From Clostridium sp. UBA699 (lineage in GTDB: Bacteria > Bacillota > Clostridia > Clostridiales > Clostridiaceae): 64,000 nucleotides of DNA. The stretch covers positions 62,001-126,000 of the forward strand of contig DBML01000025.1 in the NCBI GenBank assembly GCA_002298915.1, written 5' to 3'. Positions within the stretch are counted from its first letter, which is position 1. Each line of letters begins with the position of its first letter. Below the pieces are notes generated by a model. It was not told the DNA's origin. It did not search any database and saw only the letters and a program-made list of their open reading frames with translations. The position numbers were made by a program, and so were the translations under genes. Positions 49,018-56,865 of the stretch are shown here, piece after piece.

Positions 49018-49097
49018 GTTTTCGGGACGGTTCACATGTATTTGCAATTATCATTATATCAAATCTGCAAACATTTGTTGTTAACCGTCCCGAAAAC
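49018..49097. repeat. mixed-arm repeat, full palindrome
   Basis: Copy 16, 80 bp, outer arms GTTTTCGGGACGG / CCGTCCCGAAAAC. The left arm has GTTCACA, the right arm TGTTAAC, so one pair is broken: a mixture of the standard and the copy-12 variant. Both sides carry TTTGCA, so it looks like two arms joined head to head. Confidence 0.92.
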
Positions 49098-49161
49098 AAA
49101 AACCACTCCTCCTCCCCTCTATTCTCCTCCCCCCTGTCACGCCCGAAGTGTATGGATACAC

Positions 49162-49189
49162 TTTGAACTTTTCGGAAATGCTTTATAAT
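49162..49189 (+). promoter_or_regulatory. candidate promoter of the ECF S-component gene
   Basis: TTTGAA (49162-49167), 16-base spacer, perfect TATAAT (49184-49189), 83 bases before the start codon. Confidence 0.5.
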
Positions 49190-49271
49190 GTATCTTGTAC
49201 ATAGCAAACAATTCATCCGCTAAAGTTTTTTCAGTATTTTTAATAAATAATTTTTGTAGGAGGACAAAGAC

Positions 49272-49826
49272 ATGGAAGGAAAAGGCTCACGTGTTATGAG
49301 CACAAAAACATTATCGCTGGTTCAGGTTGCTTTGATGATAGCAATGACTACTCTGGTCACAATGACTGTCAGAGTACCGATATTTTCAGGATACACTCAC
49401 CTTGGAGATAGTATGATATTCCTTGCTGCAATACTTCTAGGTAACAGAAAAGCTTTCGTTTCTGCATCGGTAGGTATGATGCTTGCCGACATATTGAGCG
49501 GATACTTGATCTGGTCACCATTCACTTTCGTCATCAAAGGTGTAATGGCGTTTATTGCTGGAACAATAGCATACAGAAATGGTAAGGAGGGCGAGGACTT
49601 CGGCAACAACTTGGTTGCATTCGTAGCTGCTGGAGTATGGATGGTTCTTGGCTACCTTGTCGCCAGCGGATTTATAACCGCATACCTGACAACAGAGCAT
49701 GTAAGCTTTATCCAGGGAATCATAGTTTCGCTCAGAGATGTACCTGCAAACTGCATCGAGGTAGCTGTTGGAATACTTATAGCTCTTCCTCTCGGTAAGG
49801 TTATCAAGAAAGCCAACTTATTTTAA
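49272..49826 (+). CDS. ECF transporter S component
   Basis: 184 aa, six helices. VPIFSGYTHLGDSMIFLAAILLG, split as VPIFSGYTHLGDS and MIFLAAILLG, and WSPFTFVIKGVMAFIAGTI match the PF07155-type S components. These bind a vitamin-like substrate and use a shared EcfAAT motor. Some relatives carry hydroxymethylpyrimidine or pyridoxine precursors; nothing near the gene reveals the substrate and I see no TPP riboswitch in its leader. RBS TAGGAGGACAAAGAC. A single-gene unit with its own promoter and terminator; the motor genes are not in the window. Confidence 0.8.
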   Translation: MEGKGSRVMSTKTLSLVQVALMIAMTTLVTMTVRVPIFSGYTHLGDSMIFLAAILLGNRKAFVSASVGMMLADILSGYLIWSPFTFVIKGVMAFIAGTIAYRNGKEGEDFGNNLVAFVAAGVWMVLGYLVASGFITAYLTTEHVSFIQGIIVSLRDVPANCIEVAVGILIALPLGKVIKKANLF

Positions 49827-49835
49827 ATCGCATTC

Positions 49836-49871
49836 AAAAAAACCTACAAGTCAATCTTGTAGGTTTTTTCT
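49836..49871 (+). terminator. terminator of the ECF S-component gene
   Basis: AAAAAACCTACAAG / TGTAGGTTTTTT with a 7-base loop; perfect U-tract stem. Confidence 0.88.
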
Positions 49872-49884
49872 ATTTCCATATTAT

Positions 49885-49906
49885 CAAAACAGTTGTTAAC
49901 CGTCCC
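49885..49906 (-). repeat. GGGACGGTTAACA repeat, single arm, overlapping a gene end
   Basis: Copy 17, read on the minus strand as GGGACGGTTAACAACTGTTTT. It contains the TAA stop codon (49896-49898) of the alpha/beta hydrolase gene. Confidence 0.9.
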
Positions 49907-50732
49907 AGGTTCCAAGCCATGCGAGCACCTGCTCACTCAAGCCGATCCTCATGTTAGAGCAGTCGTGGTCGGTGTCGAGAATGACGTCAGTCAGGTTATT
50001 ATCATTGTTCTTCTTAAGCGCCTCCACTATTGGTTTGTGGTGGTTCGTGACATCTGCACAAGTGTCAAATGCACCTCCGACGAAAAGCAGGTTTTTCCCC
50101 TTCAGCATCTCAGCGTAGTCAACAAGGTCCCACTTGTCCCTGTTCTCTATCAGCTCAGAAACGAATGCCTCCTTGCTTGTACCTCTCAAAGGAGCAAAGG
50201 ATCCTGCCCAGAACTCTTCGGCTTCGCTTATCTTCCCTTCGTCGCCGGCTAGGCCTTTGGCATACCTGCCGAAGTTGAACCCAACAAGGAACGCCATGGA
50301 CTTTATCTCAGGATGATTTGCCAGCGTTATCATCGCGGTAAAACCACCGAGGCTGTAACCCATCAGTATTATCCTCTCGGAGTCAACCCTGCACGCTGTA
50401 CTGATGGCGTCCGTTTTAAGAAGGGTTATCGCAGCCTCGGCATCCTCGAGAACATTGTTCACCGAGTAATTACCCGTACTGCCCCAGCATCCCCTGTAGT
50501 GGAACACCATTACGTTATAGCCTGCCCTTCTCAAAGTCTGCGCGAGATCGAAGTTCTTCTCGTATCCTGGGAATCCATGATAGAGGATCACTGTAGGATG
50601 CGGACCCTTTCCCTGAGCTACATATACCATAACAATCAGATCATCGCCCTTTACATTGAATGTGAATGTCTGAGTCATAGGAGGATACTCCCTATCCAGC
50701 ACCGGGTCTTTTGAAATTGCATCAAAGTTCAT
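49896..50732 (-). CDS. alpha/beta hydrolase ending inside a repeat
   Basis: 278 aa. ILYHGFPGYEKNF has the oxyanion HG motif, MGYSLGGFTA the nucleophile elbow (Ser about residue 126), and DTDHDCSNMR the likely catalytic His. Substrate unknown; peptidase or acetylesterase-like members of this kind are common in Clostridia. The last residues are AWLGTWDG, of which Trp-Asp-Gly-stop are read from a repeat arm (TGGGACGGTTAA). The C-terminal helix is therefore either truncated or just happens to meet the repeat. RBS GGGGGTAAAAAC. Confidence 0.83.
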   Translation of the reverse strand: MNFDAISKDPVLDREYPPMTQTFTFNVKGDDLIVMVYVAQGKGPHPTVILYHGFPGYEKNFDLAQTLRRAGYNVMVFHYRGCWGSTGNYSVNNVLEDAEAAITLLKTDAISTACRVDSERIILMGYSLGGFTAMITLANHPEIKSMAFLVGFNFGRYAKGLAGDEGKISEAEEFWAGSFAPLRGTSKEAFVSELIENRDKWDLVDYAEMLKGKNLLFVGGAFDTCADVTNHHKPIVEALKKNNDNNLTDVILDTDHDCSNMRIGLSEQVLAWLGTWDG

Positions 50733-50959
50733 GTTTTTACCCCCATAAAAAATTATTGAAAAACGAAGAAAAATATATTTAATAAAACAGAATCAAAAAG
50801 AAAACAAACTAACATTTGCTAAATGAAAACCTAATTACGCACACAAAATATTATTTCGACATAAACTTCCCAATACCTTTATCTTTCAGAATATTAATTC
50901 ATATATAGATTTCACCGTTCGGACAAAGCTGCCCGGCATCTCAGATCTCCGGACAATGA
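50733..50959. other. AT-rich spacer before the SNF2 terminator
   Basis: Upstream region of the hydrolase gene, about 225 bases, very AT-rich. No ribosome sites, hairpins or repeats that I can support; a hydrolase promoter must lie here but no clear pair of boxes stands out. Confidence 0.4.
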
Positions 50960-51006
50960 AAAATGGGCGGCAGCCCTTATGCAATAGCACAAAAAGCTGC
51001 CGCCCT
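50960..51006 (-). terminator. terminator of the SNF2 helicase gene
   Basis: GGGCGGCAGC (50965-50974) with GCTGCCGCCC (50996-51005); followed by ATTTTTCATT on the minus strand. Confidence 0.85.
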
Positions 51007-51114
51007 CCAATTTATCCAAAATCGAATGAACTTGTTAAGACCATGTGATACCAAGCCTCTATACCAACAGTATGCACTAGCAACCATCCACTAGAAATGA
51101 ATCAACCACTTATG

Positions 51115-54100
51115 TTAGTTGTAGAAAAGCCCAATGATCTCCTCTTCAGAAAGAGTGGAGAACTTCTCCGCTCGGTACGTCCCGTCCCCCATTACGTCAG
51201 ATATGAGCTGTTTCTTGTTCTCCTGAAGCGCAAGTATCTTCTCCTCAATCGTGCCCTTGGCGATTATCTTGATGACCTCCACAACGTTTTCCTGACCAAT
51301 CCTGTGAGCCCTGTCCGTTGCCTGGTCCTCCACCGCCGGATTCCACCACGGATCGAAGTGAATGACTATATCCGCCGAGGTTAAGTTCAGGCCTGTACCT
51401 CCAGCTTTAAGACTGATGAGGAAAATGGAGTTCTCCCCGCAGTTGAAAGCGTTAACCCTTTCGATTCTCTTGTCTGAAGGAACCGAGCCGTCGAGGTAGC
51501 TGTAGTGAACCCCTTCCGTCTTCAGCCTCGCCCCCAACCTTTTCAGCACCGACGTGAACTGCGAAAAAACGAGTATCCTGTGGCCGCCTTCAACGCTCTG
51601 GGATAAGAGCTCAACCACAGCGTCCATCTTAGCGCTGCCTCCGCCGTAGTCCTCCATTAGCAGAGACGGATCAAGGCAGAGCTGCCTAAGCTTTGTGATG
51701 TAGGACAGTATCTCGATCTTGCTCGACCTGAACTCCTCATCCTTCACCTTATTGGCGATGAGCTGAACCGCGTGGTCCGCATAGGCCTTGTAGACTTTCT
51801 TCTGCTCATCATCCAGGTGGACAACCAATGTCTTCTCTATCTTGTCCGGAAGCTCCCTGATGACATCCTTCTTCTTCCTCCTGAGGATAAAAGGGTTTAT
51901 TAGCCTGTTCAGCTCGTCAAGTATCTCAGGAGTGTCCTTAAGCTTGTTGTTGAACCTGGTGCTGAATCGCTTCTCGTCGTAGAGGTACCCCGGCATGATG
52001 AAGTCGAAAATTGACCACAGCTCCATAAGGGAATTCTCCATAGGCGTGCCTGTCAGCGCGAAGCGCCTTTTTGCATTAATCTCCTTCACGGCCTCAGCGC
52101 TCTGAGAGTTCGCGTTCTTGATGAAATGCGCCTCGTCGATGAGGCAGTAGTCAAATTTCACTTCCCTGTAGCTCTCGAGGTCCCTCCTCAGAAGGTTGTA
52201 GGTGGTTATGACAACGTCATAATTTTCAATGCTCTGGAACTTCGACCGCCTGTCGTCCTTTTCGCCGTTGAAGGCAGCTACCCTGAGCGACGGGGCGAAC
52301 TTCTCCAGCTCATTAATCCAGTTGTAGGTCAGCGAGGTAGGCGCTACTATCAGCGTCCTGCTGCCCTTGTTGGAAAGAATGAAGGCGATAGCCTGTATTG
52401 TCTTTCCGAGGCCCATCTCGTCGCCCAGGATCCCACCGAAGCCAAGGTAATCCAGCGTCTTGAACCAGTTGAAGCCCACCTTCTGGTACTCCCTGAGCGT
52501 TCCGCAAAGGTCCTCAGGCACCTGGAAATCCACCTTCCCAACGCCCCTGAGCCTGTCCCTTATCTCCTTGAGCTCTTCAGTTCCAGTCACATATCTCATC
52601 CCGTTGTCTTCGATGTAGTCCTGGAAATAGGCTGCCTTCGCCCTGCTTATTCCCGCACCGCTGACGTCAATGGCATCGAGGGAGACGTCGTCCAGAAGCT
52701 TTAGCAGCTTCTGAAGCTCGAGTTCCTCGAGATCGATGAACTCCCCTGTCTTAAGCTTGTAGTACCTGACATTGTCCCTGAACGCCCTCAGTATAGCTTC
52801 AGTCTCATCCCTTTGTATGTCCCCAATCTTGAAATCAAACTCGAAGTAGTTGAAGCTACCTGGCTTTACCGAGCCCTTGAGCCCTGAAGCACCTATGTTC
52901 TTTATGCCCTTGAAGCTGTCAGAGTAGAAAACCTCCCCTATATCCTGAAGCTTGGCGATATCGTACTTGAAGAACTGGAACGCGCGATCATCCCCTGATG
53001 TCAGGTAGAAGATGTCCTCCACCTCTTCGAAGCCAAAGGAGTGCAGCAGCCCCACCACATCGCTTTCCTTTTTCAGCTCCCTGTAGACCACCTTGTCTTT
53101 GCAGTCGCCGAAGATGTTGAACTCCTGATTTCCGTACCTTACGTTCAGCTTCAGGATATTCTCCTTTCCCTTCCTGTCGAAGTAGAATAGGAATTCGCAG
53201 CCGCTTATGACTATCCTGTCCTTGATGCTCTTCGAGAGTGAGACATCGTCTGCCAGGAAGCTCAGGTCAGGTATCAGCCTTTTCAGAACCTTCTCCTCCT
53301 CCTTCTGTGGCATGCTTAGCACCTTAGCCTCCTTGAAGGCCTTGAGGTAAGGCCTGATCTTGTAGCAGAAGTCGTAGTCCGGAAGGTAAACCATCGACCC
53401 GTAGAGGAACGCATCGTTCTTCGACCCCAAGGCCGCTGGCATTCCGGCAGGCGACTTCAGGACATAGCTGTCCTTTATTAGCTTCAGGTCGAACTGCAGA
53501 GGGGGGGCCTGCATCAGTATCTCCGTCTCCACCGGCCTGTAGAAGAACCCCTCATTCAGGAAAACCCTGTGGTTCATGACGACCTGTAAGAACTCCCTGA
53601 CCATGTACTTTGGTATGTTAAGGTACTTCCCGTCGACTACCCGGTCACCGACCTTGCTTTCGTAGCCTATTACCCCCTTCATCTCCTTAAGAGTTTCAAT
53701 GAAGTCAATCAGCTTCCTGTCCTTCGTCCCCAAACGCTGATTATCCGTGCTGAAGGTGAAGTTCTTGCTGTAGATTATGGGGATCCTGTTGTGGACCGCT
53801 GCGAGGAAGTAGTTTATGTCCTTTAGGATGTACATACCGCCGGATTTCGATGACCTGCTGCCTATCTTGAACTCGGCCGAGATGTTGTCTCGGATTCCTG
53901 TCCTGTTGATGTAGACATCTATCTTTACCTCGTCCTTTTCCTTGCTATCTCCAAGAAGCATGGCTAGTATGCTGCCTCCCTTGAATATGTCCTTGCTCTC
54001 AGCGCACGCCTCGTCCTCCTCGCTGAAAAGGGGGTGGGCAGCCAGATCTTCCAGTGCTTTGTAGAAGGTTGCGTTCAGGTGCTTGCAGCAGTAGTTCTTC

Positions 54101-54366
54101 TTGCTGAACTCGTGTTTCTCAAAATCCATGCAGCTGCAGTAGGTGGACAGAATTTTCTTGTTTTCTGCGTCGATCTCGATCGCAGTGGCGTACTCGTTGA
54201 AAAGGTTTTGCGATATCACGTTTCCCTGTATGCTTATAAGGCTGTCGCAGTCTGATATTCTGAAGTCAGAAACTAAGTCTTCCTTGACCATCAGCCGTCC
54301 TTTAGCCTGATTGTTCCCGGTTGTATATTTATTGAACATTTGTAGTAGTTTGCTCTGTTTTTCCAT
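51115..54366 (-). CDS. SNF2-family DEAD/DEAH helicase with SWIM zinc finger
   Basis: 1083 aa. An N-terminal SWIM zinc finger (CSCMDFEKHEF... CCKHLNATF, residues 77-100) and an SNF2-associated middle region are followed by a Snf2 ATPase from about residue 620: DEMGLGKTIQAIAF (motif I), LIDEAHFIKN (II), LTGTPMENS (III), ISLKAGGTGLNLTSA (V) and DRAHRIGQ (VI). Such proteins remodel DNA-protein complexes and are common in Clostridia and Bacilli; their cell role is not known, and many lie near defence genes, though none is here. The ATG follows GAGGGGAAGCA. Single-gene unit with a strong terminator downstream. Confidence 0.9.
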   Translation of the reverse strand: MEKQSKLLQMFNKYTTGNNQAKGRLMVKEDLVSDFRISDCDSLISIQGNVISQNLFNEYATAIEIDAENKKILSTYCSCMDFEKHEFSKKNYCCKHLNATFYKALEDLAAHPLFSEEDEACAESKDIFKGGSILAMLLGDSKEKDEVKIDVYINRTGIRDNISAEFKIGSRSSKSGGMYILKDINYFLAAVHNRIPIIYSKNFTFSTDNQRLGTKDRKLIDFIETLKEMKGVIGYESKVGDRVVDGKYLNIPKYMVREFLQVVMNHRVFLNEGFFYRPVETEILMQAPPLQFDLKLIKDSYVLKSPAGMPAALGSKNDAFLYGSMVYLPDYDFCYKIRPYLKAFKEAKVLSMPQKEEEKVLKRLIPDLSFLADDVSLSKSIKDRIVISGCEFLFYFDRKGKENILKLNVRYGNQEFNIFGDCKDKVVYRELKKESDVVGLLHSFGFEEVEDIFYLTSGDDRAFQFFKYDIAKLQDIGEVFYSDSFKGIKNIGASGLKGSVKPGSFNYFEFDFKIGDIQRDETEAILRAFRDNVRYYKLKTGEFIDLEELELQKLLKLLDDVSLDAIDVSGAGISRAKAAYFQDYIEDNGMRYVTGTEELKEIRDRLRGVGKVDFQVPEDLCGTLREYQKVGFNWFKTLDYLGFGGILGDEMGLGKTIQAIAFILSNKGSRTLIVAPTSLTYNWINELEKFAPSLRVAAFNGEKDDRRSKFQSIENYDVVITTYNLLRRDLESYREVKFDYCLIDEAHFIKNANSQSAEAVKEINAKRRFALTGTPMENSLMELWSIFDFIMPGYLYDEKRFSTRFNNKLKDTPEILDELNRLINPFILRRKKKDVIRELPDKIEKTLVVHLDDEQKKVYKAYADHAVQLIANKVKDEEFRSSKIEILSYITKLRQLCLDPSLLMEDYGGGSAKMDAVVELLSQSVEGGHRILVFSQFTSVLKRLGARLKTEGVHYSYLDGSVPSDKRIERVNAFNCGENSIFLISLKAGGTGLNLTSADIVIHFDPWWNPAVEDQATDRAHRIGQENVVEVIKIIAKGTIEEKILALQENKKQLISDVMGDGTYRAEKFSTLSEEEIIGLFYN

Positions 54367-54414
54367 TGCTTCCCCTCTTGAAAAGAAAAATTACATATCC
54401 ATTCATTATACCAT

Positions 54415-54446
54415 AAAAAAGCCGCCCGCATACAAAAACGGGCGGC
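54415..54446 (-). terminator. terminator of the radical SAM pair
   Basis: GCCGCCCG (54421-54428) with CGGGCGGC (54439-54446); on the minus strand it ends in TTTTTT. It lies 90 bases after the HemN-like stop, with repeat copy 18 between them. Confidence 0.75.
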
Positions 54447-54465
54447 GAATGGCCTGGATGGATCA

Positions 54466-54525
54466 GGGGACGGTTAACAAGTGTTTGCCATTTTTGTGTT
54501 GAAGGAATCTGTTGTTAACCGTCCC
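54466..54525. repeat. GGGACGGTTAACA repeat, full palindrome
   Basis: Copy 18, 60 bp, between the HemN-like stop codon and the operon terminator, so it would be transcribed in the operon's 3' end. Confidence 0.93.
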
Positions 54526-54534
54526 ACGAAATAA

Positions 54535-55788
54535 TTACTTGAGGATTATCTTCTCCGGGAATGGAACTTTCCTTGATATGTTCCACATCCTGTCGATGTA
54601 GGCTGTCGTGTAGGCCTGCTCGATGTAATGGTAGTAGTAGGCTCCTCTGTCTGTGAGCTCGTATCCGTCAGCGCTCCTCTTCAGGAGGCCGAGGAGAAGG
54701 CAGAGCCTCAACTCCAGCCCGTACATTCCGTCCATCGTCCTGCCGAAGTAGCTTCTGAAACCTGACTGGCTTATATTCATGGAGTAGGCGCTCCAGAACA
54801 GGTAATAGGCTGCCCTCTGCCTCAGCGTGAAGTCTAGCGTCAGCGAGGTTGGAAGCTTTCCCTGCCTTATCCTGCCGATGTAGCCATCTATTGAGAACGT
54901 GTTTATCTTAAACTGTTTTTTGAGAAGCGTTGTTGCAGACACCCCGAAGCCCAGAAAGCTGTCCCTTGTGATGGATGAGTACTTCTCGGTTCCGGGCTTT
55001 GCGAAAGTCCAAACCGAAGTCCTTTGGTAGCCTTTCTCCGAGCAATAGTCCGTTATTTCGGACAGCAGCCTCTTCTTGTCCTTCTCCGGGAGAGGCTTGT
55101 AGCGGTTGTCCGCGAAGGTGAAGTCGATGAACGGGTAGGTCGATATCTGTGTTGCACCGTTCGAAAACGCAGTTTCTATGTCATTCTTGAGGGTCTCCGC
55201 CGTCTGGCCAGGTATGGCAAAAATGAGATCCATGTCTACGGTATCGAACCCGGCATTCCCGACGGCTTCGAAAAGCCTTTCGTAGTCTGTCCCGCTGCGT
55301 CCGAGGGCTGCAAGGCAGCCGTGGTCGAAGGACTGCACACCGATGCTTATCATAGTGACCCCGGCCGCTTTGAGCGCATTGAGGTTTTCATCTGTGACGT
55401 CCTCGGGGTGAAGCTCAACGCCTATTCCGTCTCGGATAGTGAAGTGTTTCTTAAGTGCGCCAATTATTTCGGGCAGGGAGTCCAGCATCAGAGCAGGCGT
55501 GCCTCCCCCAAAGTACAGGCTTGTAGCTTCCTTTGGACCGGACATTGCGCTCCCGACGAGCTCTATCTCATCAAGCAGTGCGTTCAGGTATTCATCAGCA
55601 AGGTCATAGTCATATACTACCTTGCAGTATGGGCAGAAACTGCATAGGCTCCTGCAGAAAGGGATATGCACGTAGAGGCCCAGTTGGTCCAGATCTTGGA
55701 AATCCAGCCTGCTGTCGTAACGTCCGTTGAACTCAAAGGGCCTGAATGACCTTGTGGTCCATATCCTCAAAAGCGAAGTAAGGTTCAT
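54535..55788 (-). CDS. HemN/HemW-like radical SAM protein
   Basis: 417 aa. YVHIPFCRSLCSFCPYCK has the radical SAM CxxxCxFC motif with the extra Cys typical of the coproporphyrinogen oxidase-like (HemN/HemW) group. YFGGGTPALM and GVELHPEDVTDENL are the SAM-binding segments, and IGVQSFDHGCLAALGR is the HemW-type SFD motif. The C-terminal region (residues 310-417) looks like a short winged-helix-like domain with DRGAYYYHYIEQ. Whether it is a haem-synthesis enzyme, a haem chaperone or something else is open. It starts 13 bases after a second radical SAM gene, so the two proteins likely act together. Confidence 0.75.
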   Translation of the reverse strand: MNLTSLLRIWTTRSFRPFEFNGRYDSRLDFQDLDQLGLYVHIPFCRSLCSFCPYCKVVYDYDLADEYLNALLDEIELVGSAMSGPKEATSLYFGGGTPALMLDSLPEIIGALKKHFTIRDGIGVELHPEDVTDENLNALKAAGVTMISIGVQSFDHGCLAALGRSGTDYERLFEAVGNAGFDTVDMDLIFAIPGQTAETLKNDIETAFSNGATQISTYPFIDFTFADNRYKPLPEKDKKRLLSEITDYCSEKGYQRTSVWTFAKPGTEKYSSITRDSFLGFGVSATTLLKKQFKINTFSIDGYIGRIRQGKLPTSLTLDFTLRQRAAYYLFWSAYSMNISQSGFRSYFGRTMDGMYGLELRLCLLLGLLKRSADGYELTDRGAYYYHYIEQAYTTAYIDRMWNISRKVPFPEKIILK

Positions 55789-55801
55789 ACTATCCCTCCT
55801 C

Positions 55802-56704
55802 TCAGATGTATTTTGAATAGGTTCGGAGCATATCCAGGACCACCGGCAGCTTGCCCTGGAATACTAGAGAGTACTCCGCCGCGAACATGTAGCCGCAGCT
55901 TTCGCAGAGGCCCGGAATCTCGATGCACCTTCCGCACACGTACTGCCTGCCGTCCTCGATTATGGCGCACTGGTGGCATGGCCTAGGGAAATCGTTCCTT
56001 ACGATATAGGGGAATGCGCTCCTGAGGTTCAGGACGGGCACCCCCGAGTCCATCATCCTCTCAATCTCCCCGAGGCAGCCAGCTTTCTCTGCCTGTGAGA
56101 GCGCAAGGTCCTCTGTGCCGGGGTAAGGGGTGTGTAGGTTGAAGGATACCGTCTTGACGTTCGGTTCGTCAGCGGCCACCCTGCACACATTCCCTATCTC
56201 CTCCTTGTTGATCTTGTTTAAAGCCATGTATAGGCATATGTTCGGCGAGGCTGCGCCTTTTATGTTTGAAAGAATGATGTCGTAGGTTTCGCCCCTGATC
56301 TCGTTGTGCTTTTCCCTGCCCCCGTCCAGGCTGACCATGACCATGTCCGCAGAAGGGAGGTCGATCGGGAACGTGCCGTTGGTGACGACGTTAACTATAA
56401 GGAATCCCATCTCCTTCGCCTCGGCTGTGAGGTCCCTTAGCGTCCTTCCCGCATCCTGCCAAAGGAAAGGCTCTCCTCCGAAGAAGAAGAGTATCCGAAC
56501 GCCCTGGTCGTATAGCCGCTTCATGTCGCTTTTGATCTGACGGTGCGGGTAAATCACGGTCGTTATGTTGTTGACCGCGCAGTGCCTGCAGGAGAGGTTG
56601 CATCTATCGGTTATTATGACGGCGCCGATTATCGGCTTTTTCCATCCGAAAACAACCGTACCCGCGCCGAACATAGCAAATTTCAATAAGGAAGCTGCCT
56701 TCAT
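55802..56704 (-). CDS. radical SAM protein with C-terminal Cys cluster
   Basis: 300 aa. A hydrophobic start (LLKFAMFGAGTVVFG) precedes TDRCNLSCRHCAVN, the radical SAM CxxxCxxC motif. FFFGGEPFLW is the GGEP motif, and the C-terminal CHQCAII...CGRC...CESCG forms an auxiliary Fe-S cluster region. The start at 56704 is set by GGAGGTGAACGTGGG; a longer frame into the repeat (adding NLLTVPNPF...) has no ribosome site. SPASM-like members modify peptides or build cofactors. First gene of a two-gene operon with the HemN-like gene; no obvious precursor peptide was found next to it. Confidence 0.75.
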   Translation of the reverse strand: MKAASLLKFAMFGAGTVVFGWKKPIIGAVIITDRCNLSCRHCAVNNITTVIYPHRQIKSDMKRLYDQGVRILFFFGGEPFLWQDAGRTLRDLTAEAKEMGFLIVNVVTNGTFPIDLPSADMVMVSLDGGREKHNEIRGETYDIILSNIKGAASPNICLYMALNKINKEEIGNVCRVAADEPNVKTVSFNLHTPYPGTEDLALSQAEKAGCLGEIERMMDSGVPVLNLRSAFPYIVRNDFPRPCHQCAIIEDGRQYVCGRCIEIPGLCESCGYMFAAEYSLVFQGKLPVVLDMLRTYSKYI

Positions 56705-56728
56705 CCCACGTTCACCTCCGAATGGGTT

Positions 56729-56788
56729 GGGGACGGTTAACAAGTTTTTGCCATTCATCTAAAAGCGAAATATTTGTTAACCGTCCCC
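56729..56788. repeat. GGGACGGTTAACA repeat, full palindrome
   Basis: Copy 19, 60 bp, between the radical SAM operon start and the DUF1846 terminator. Read on the minus strand, one arm gives an open frame NLLTVP into the radical SAM gene. Confidence 0.93.
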
Positions 56789-56811
56789 GATTCTTTATTG
56801 AAATTATAACA

Positions 56812-56845
56812 AAAAAACGGCACAGCCGCAAAGCGCTGTGCCGTC
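56812..56845 (-). terminator. terminator of the DUF1846 gene
   Basis: ACGGCACAG (56817-56825) with CTGTGCCGT (56836-56844), then TTTTTTTG on the minus strand. Confidence 0.85.
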
Positions 56846-56865
56846 ATGATGTTTAGTTATGTTTT

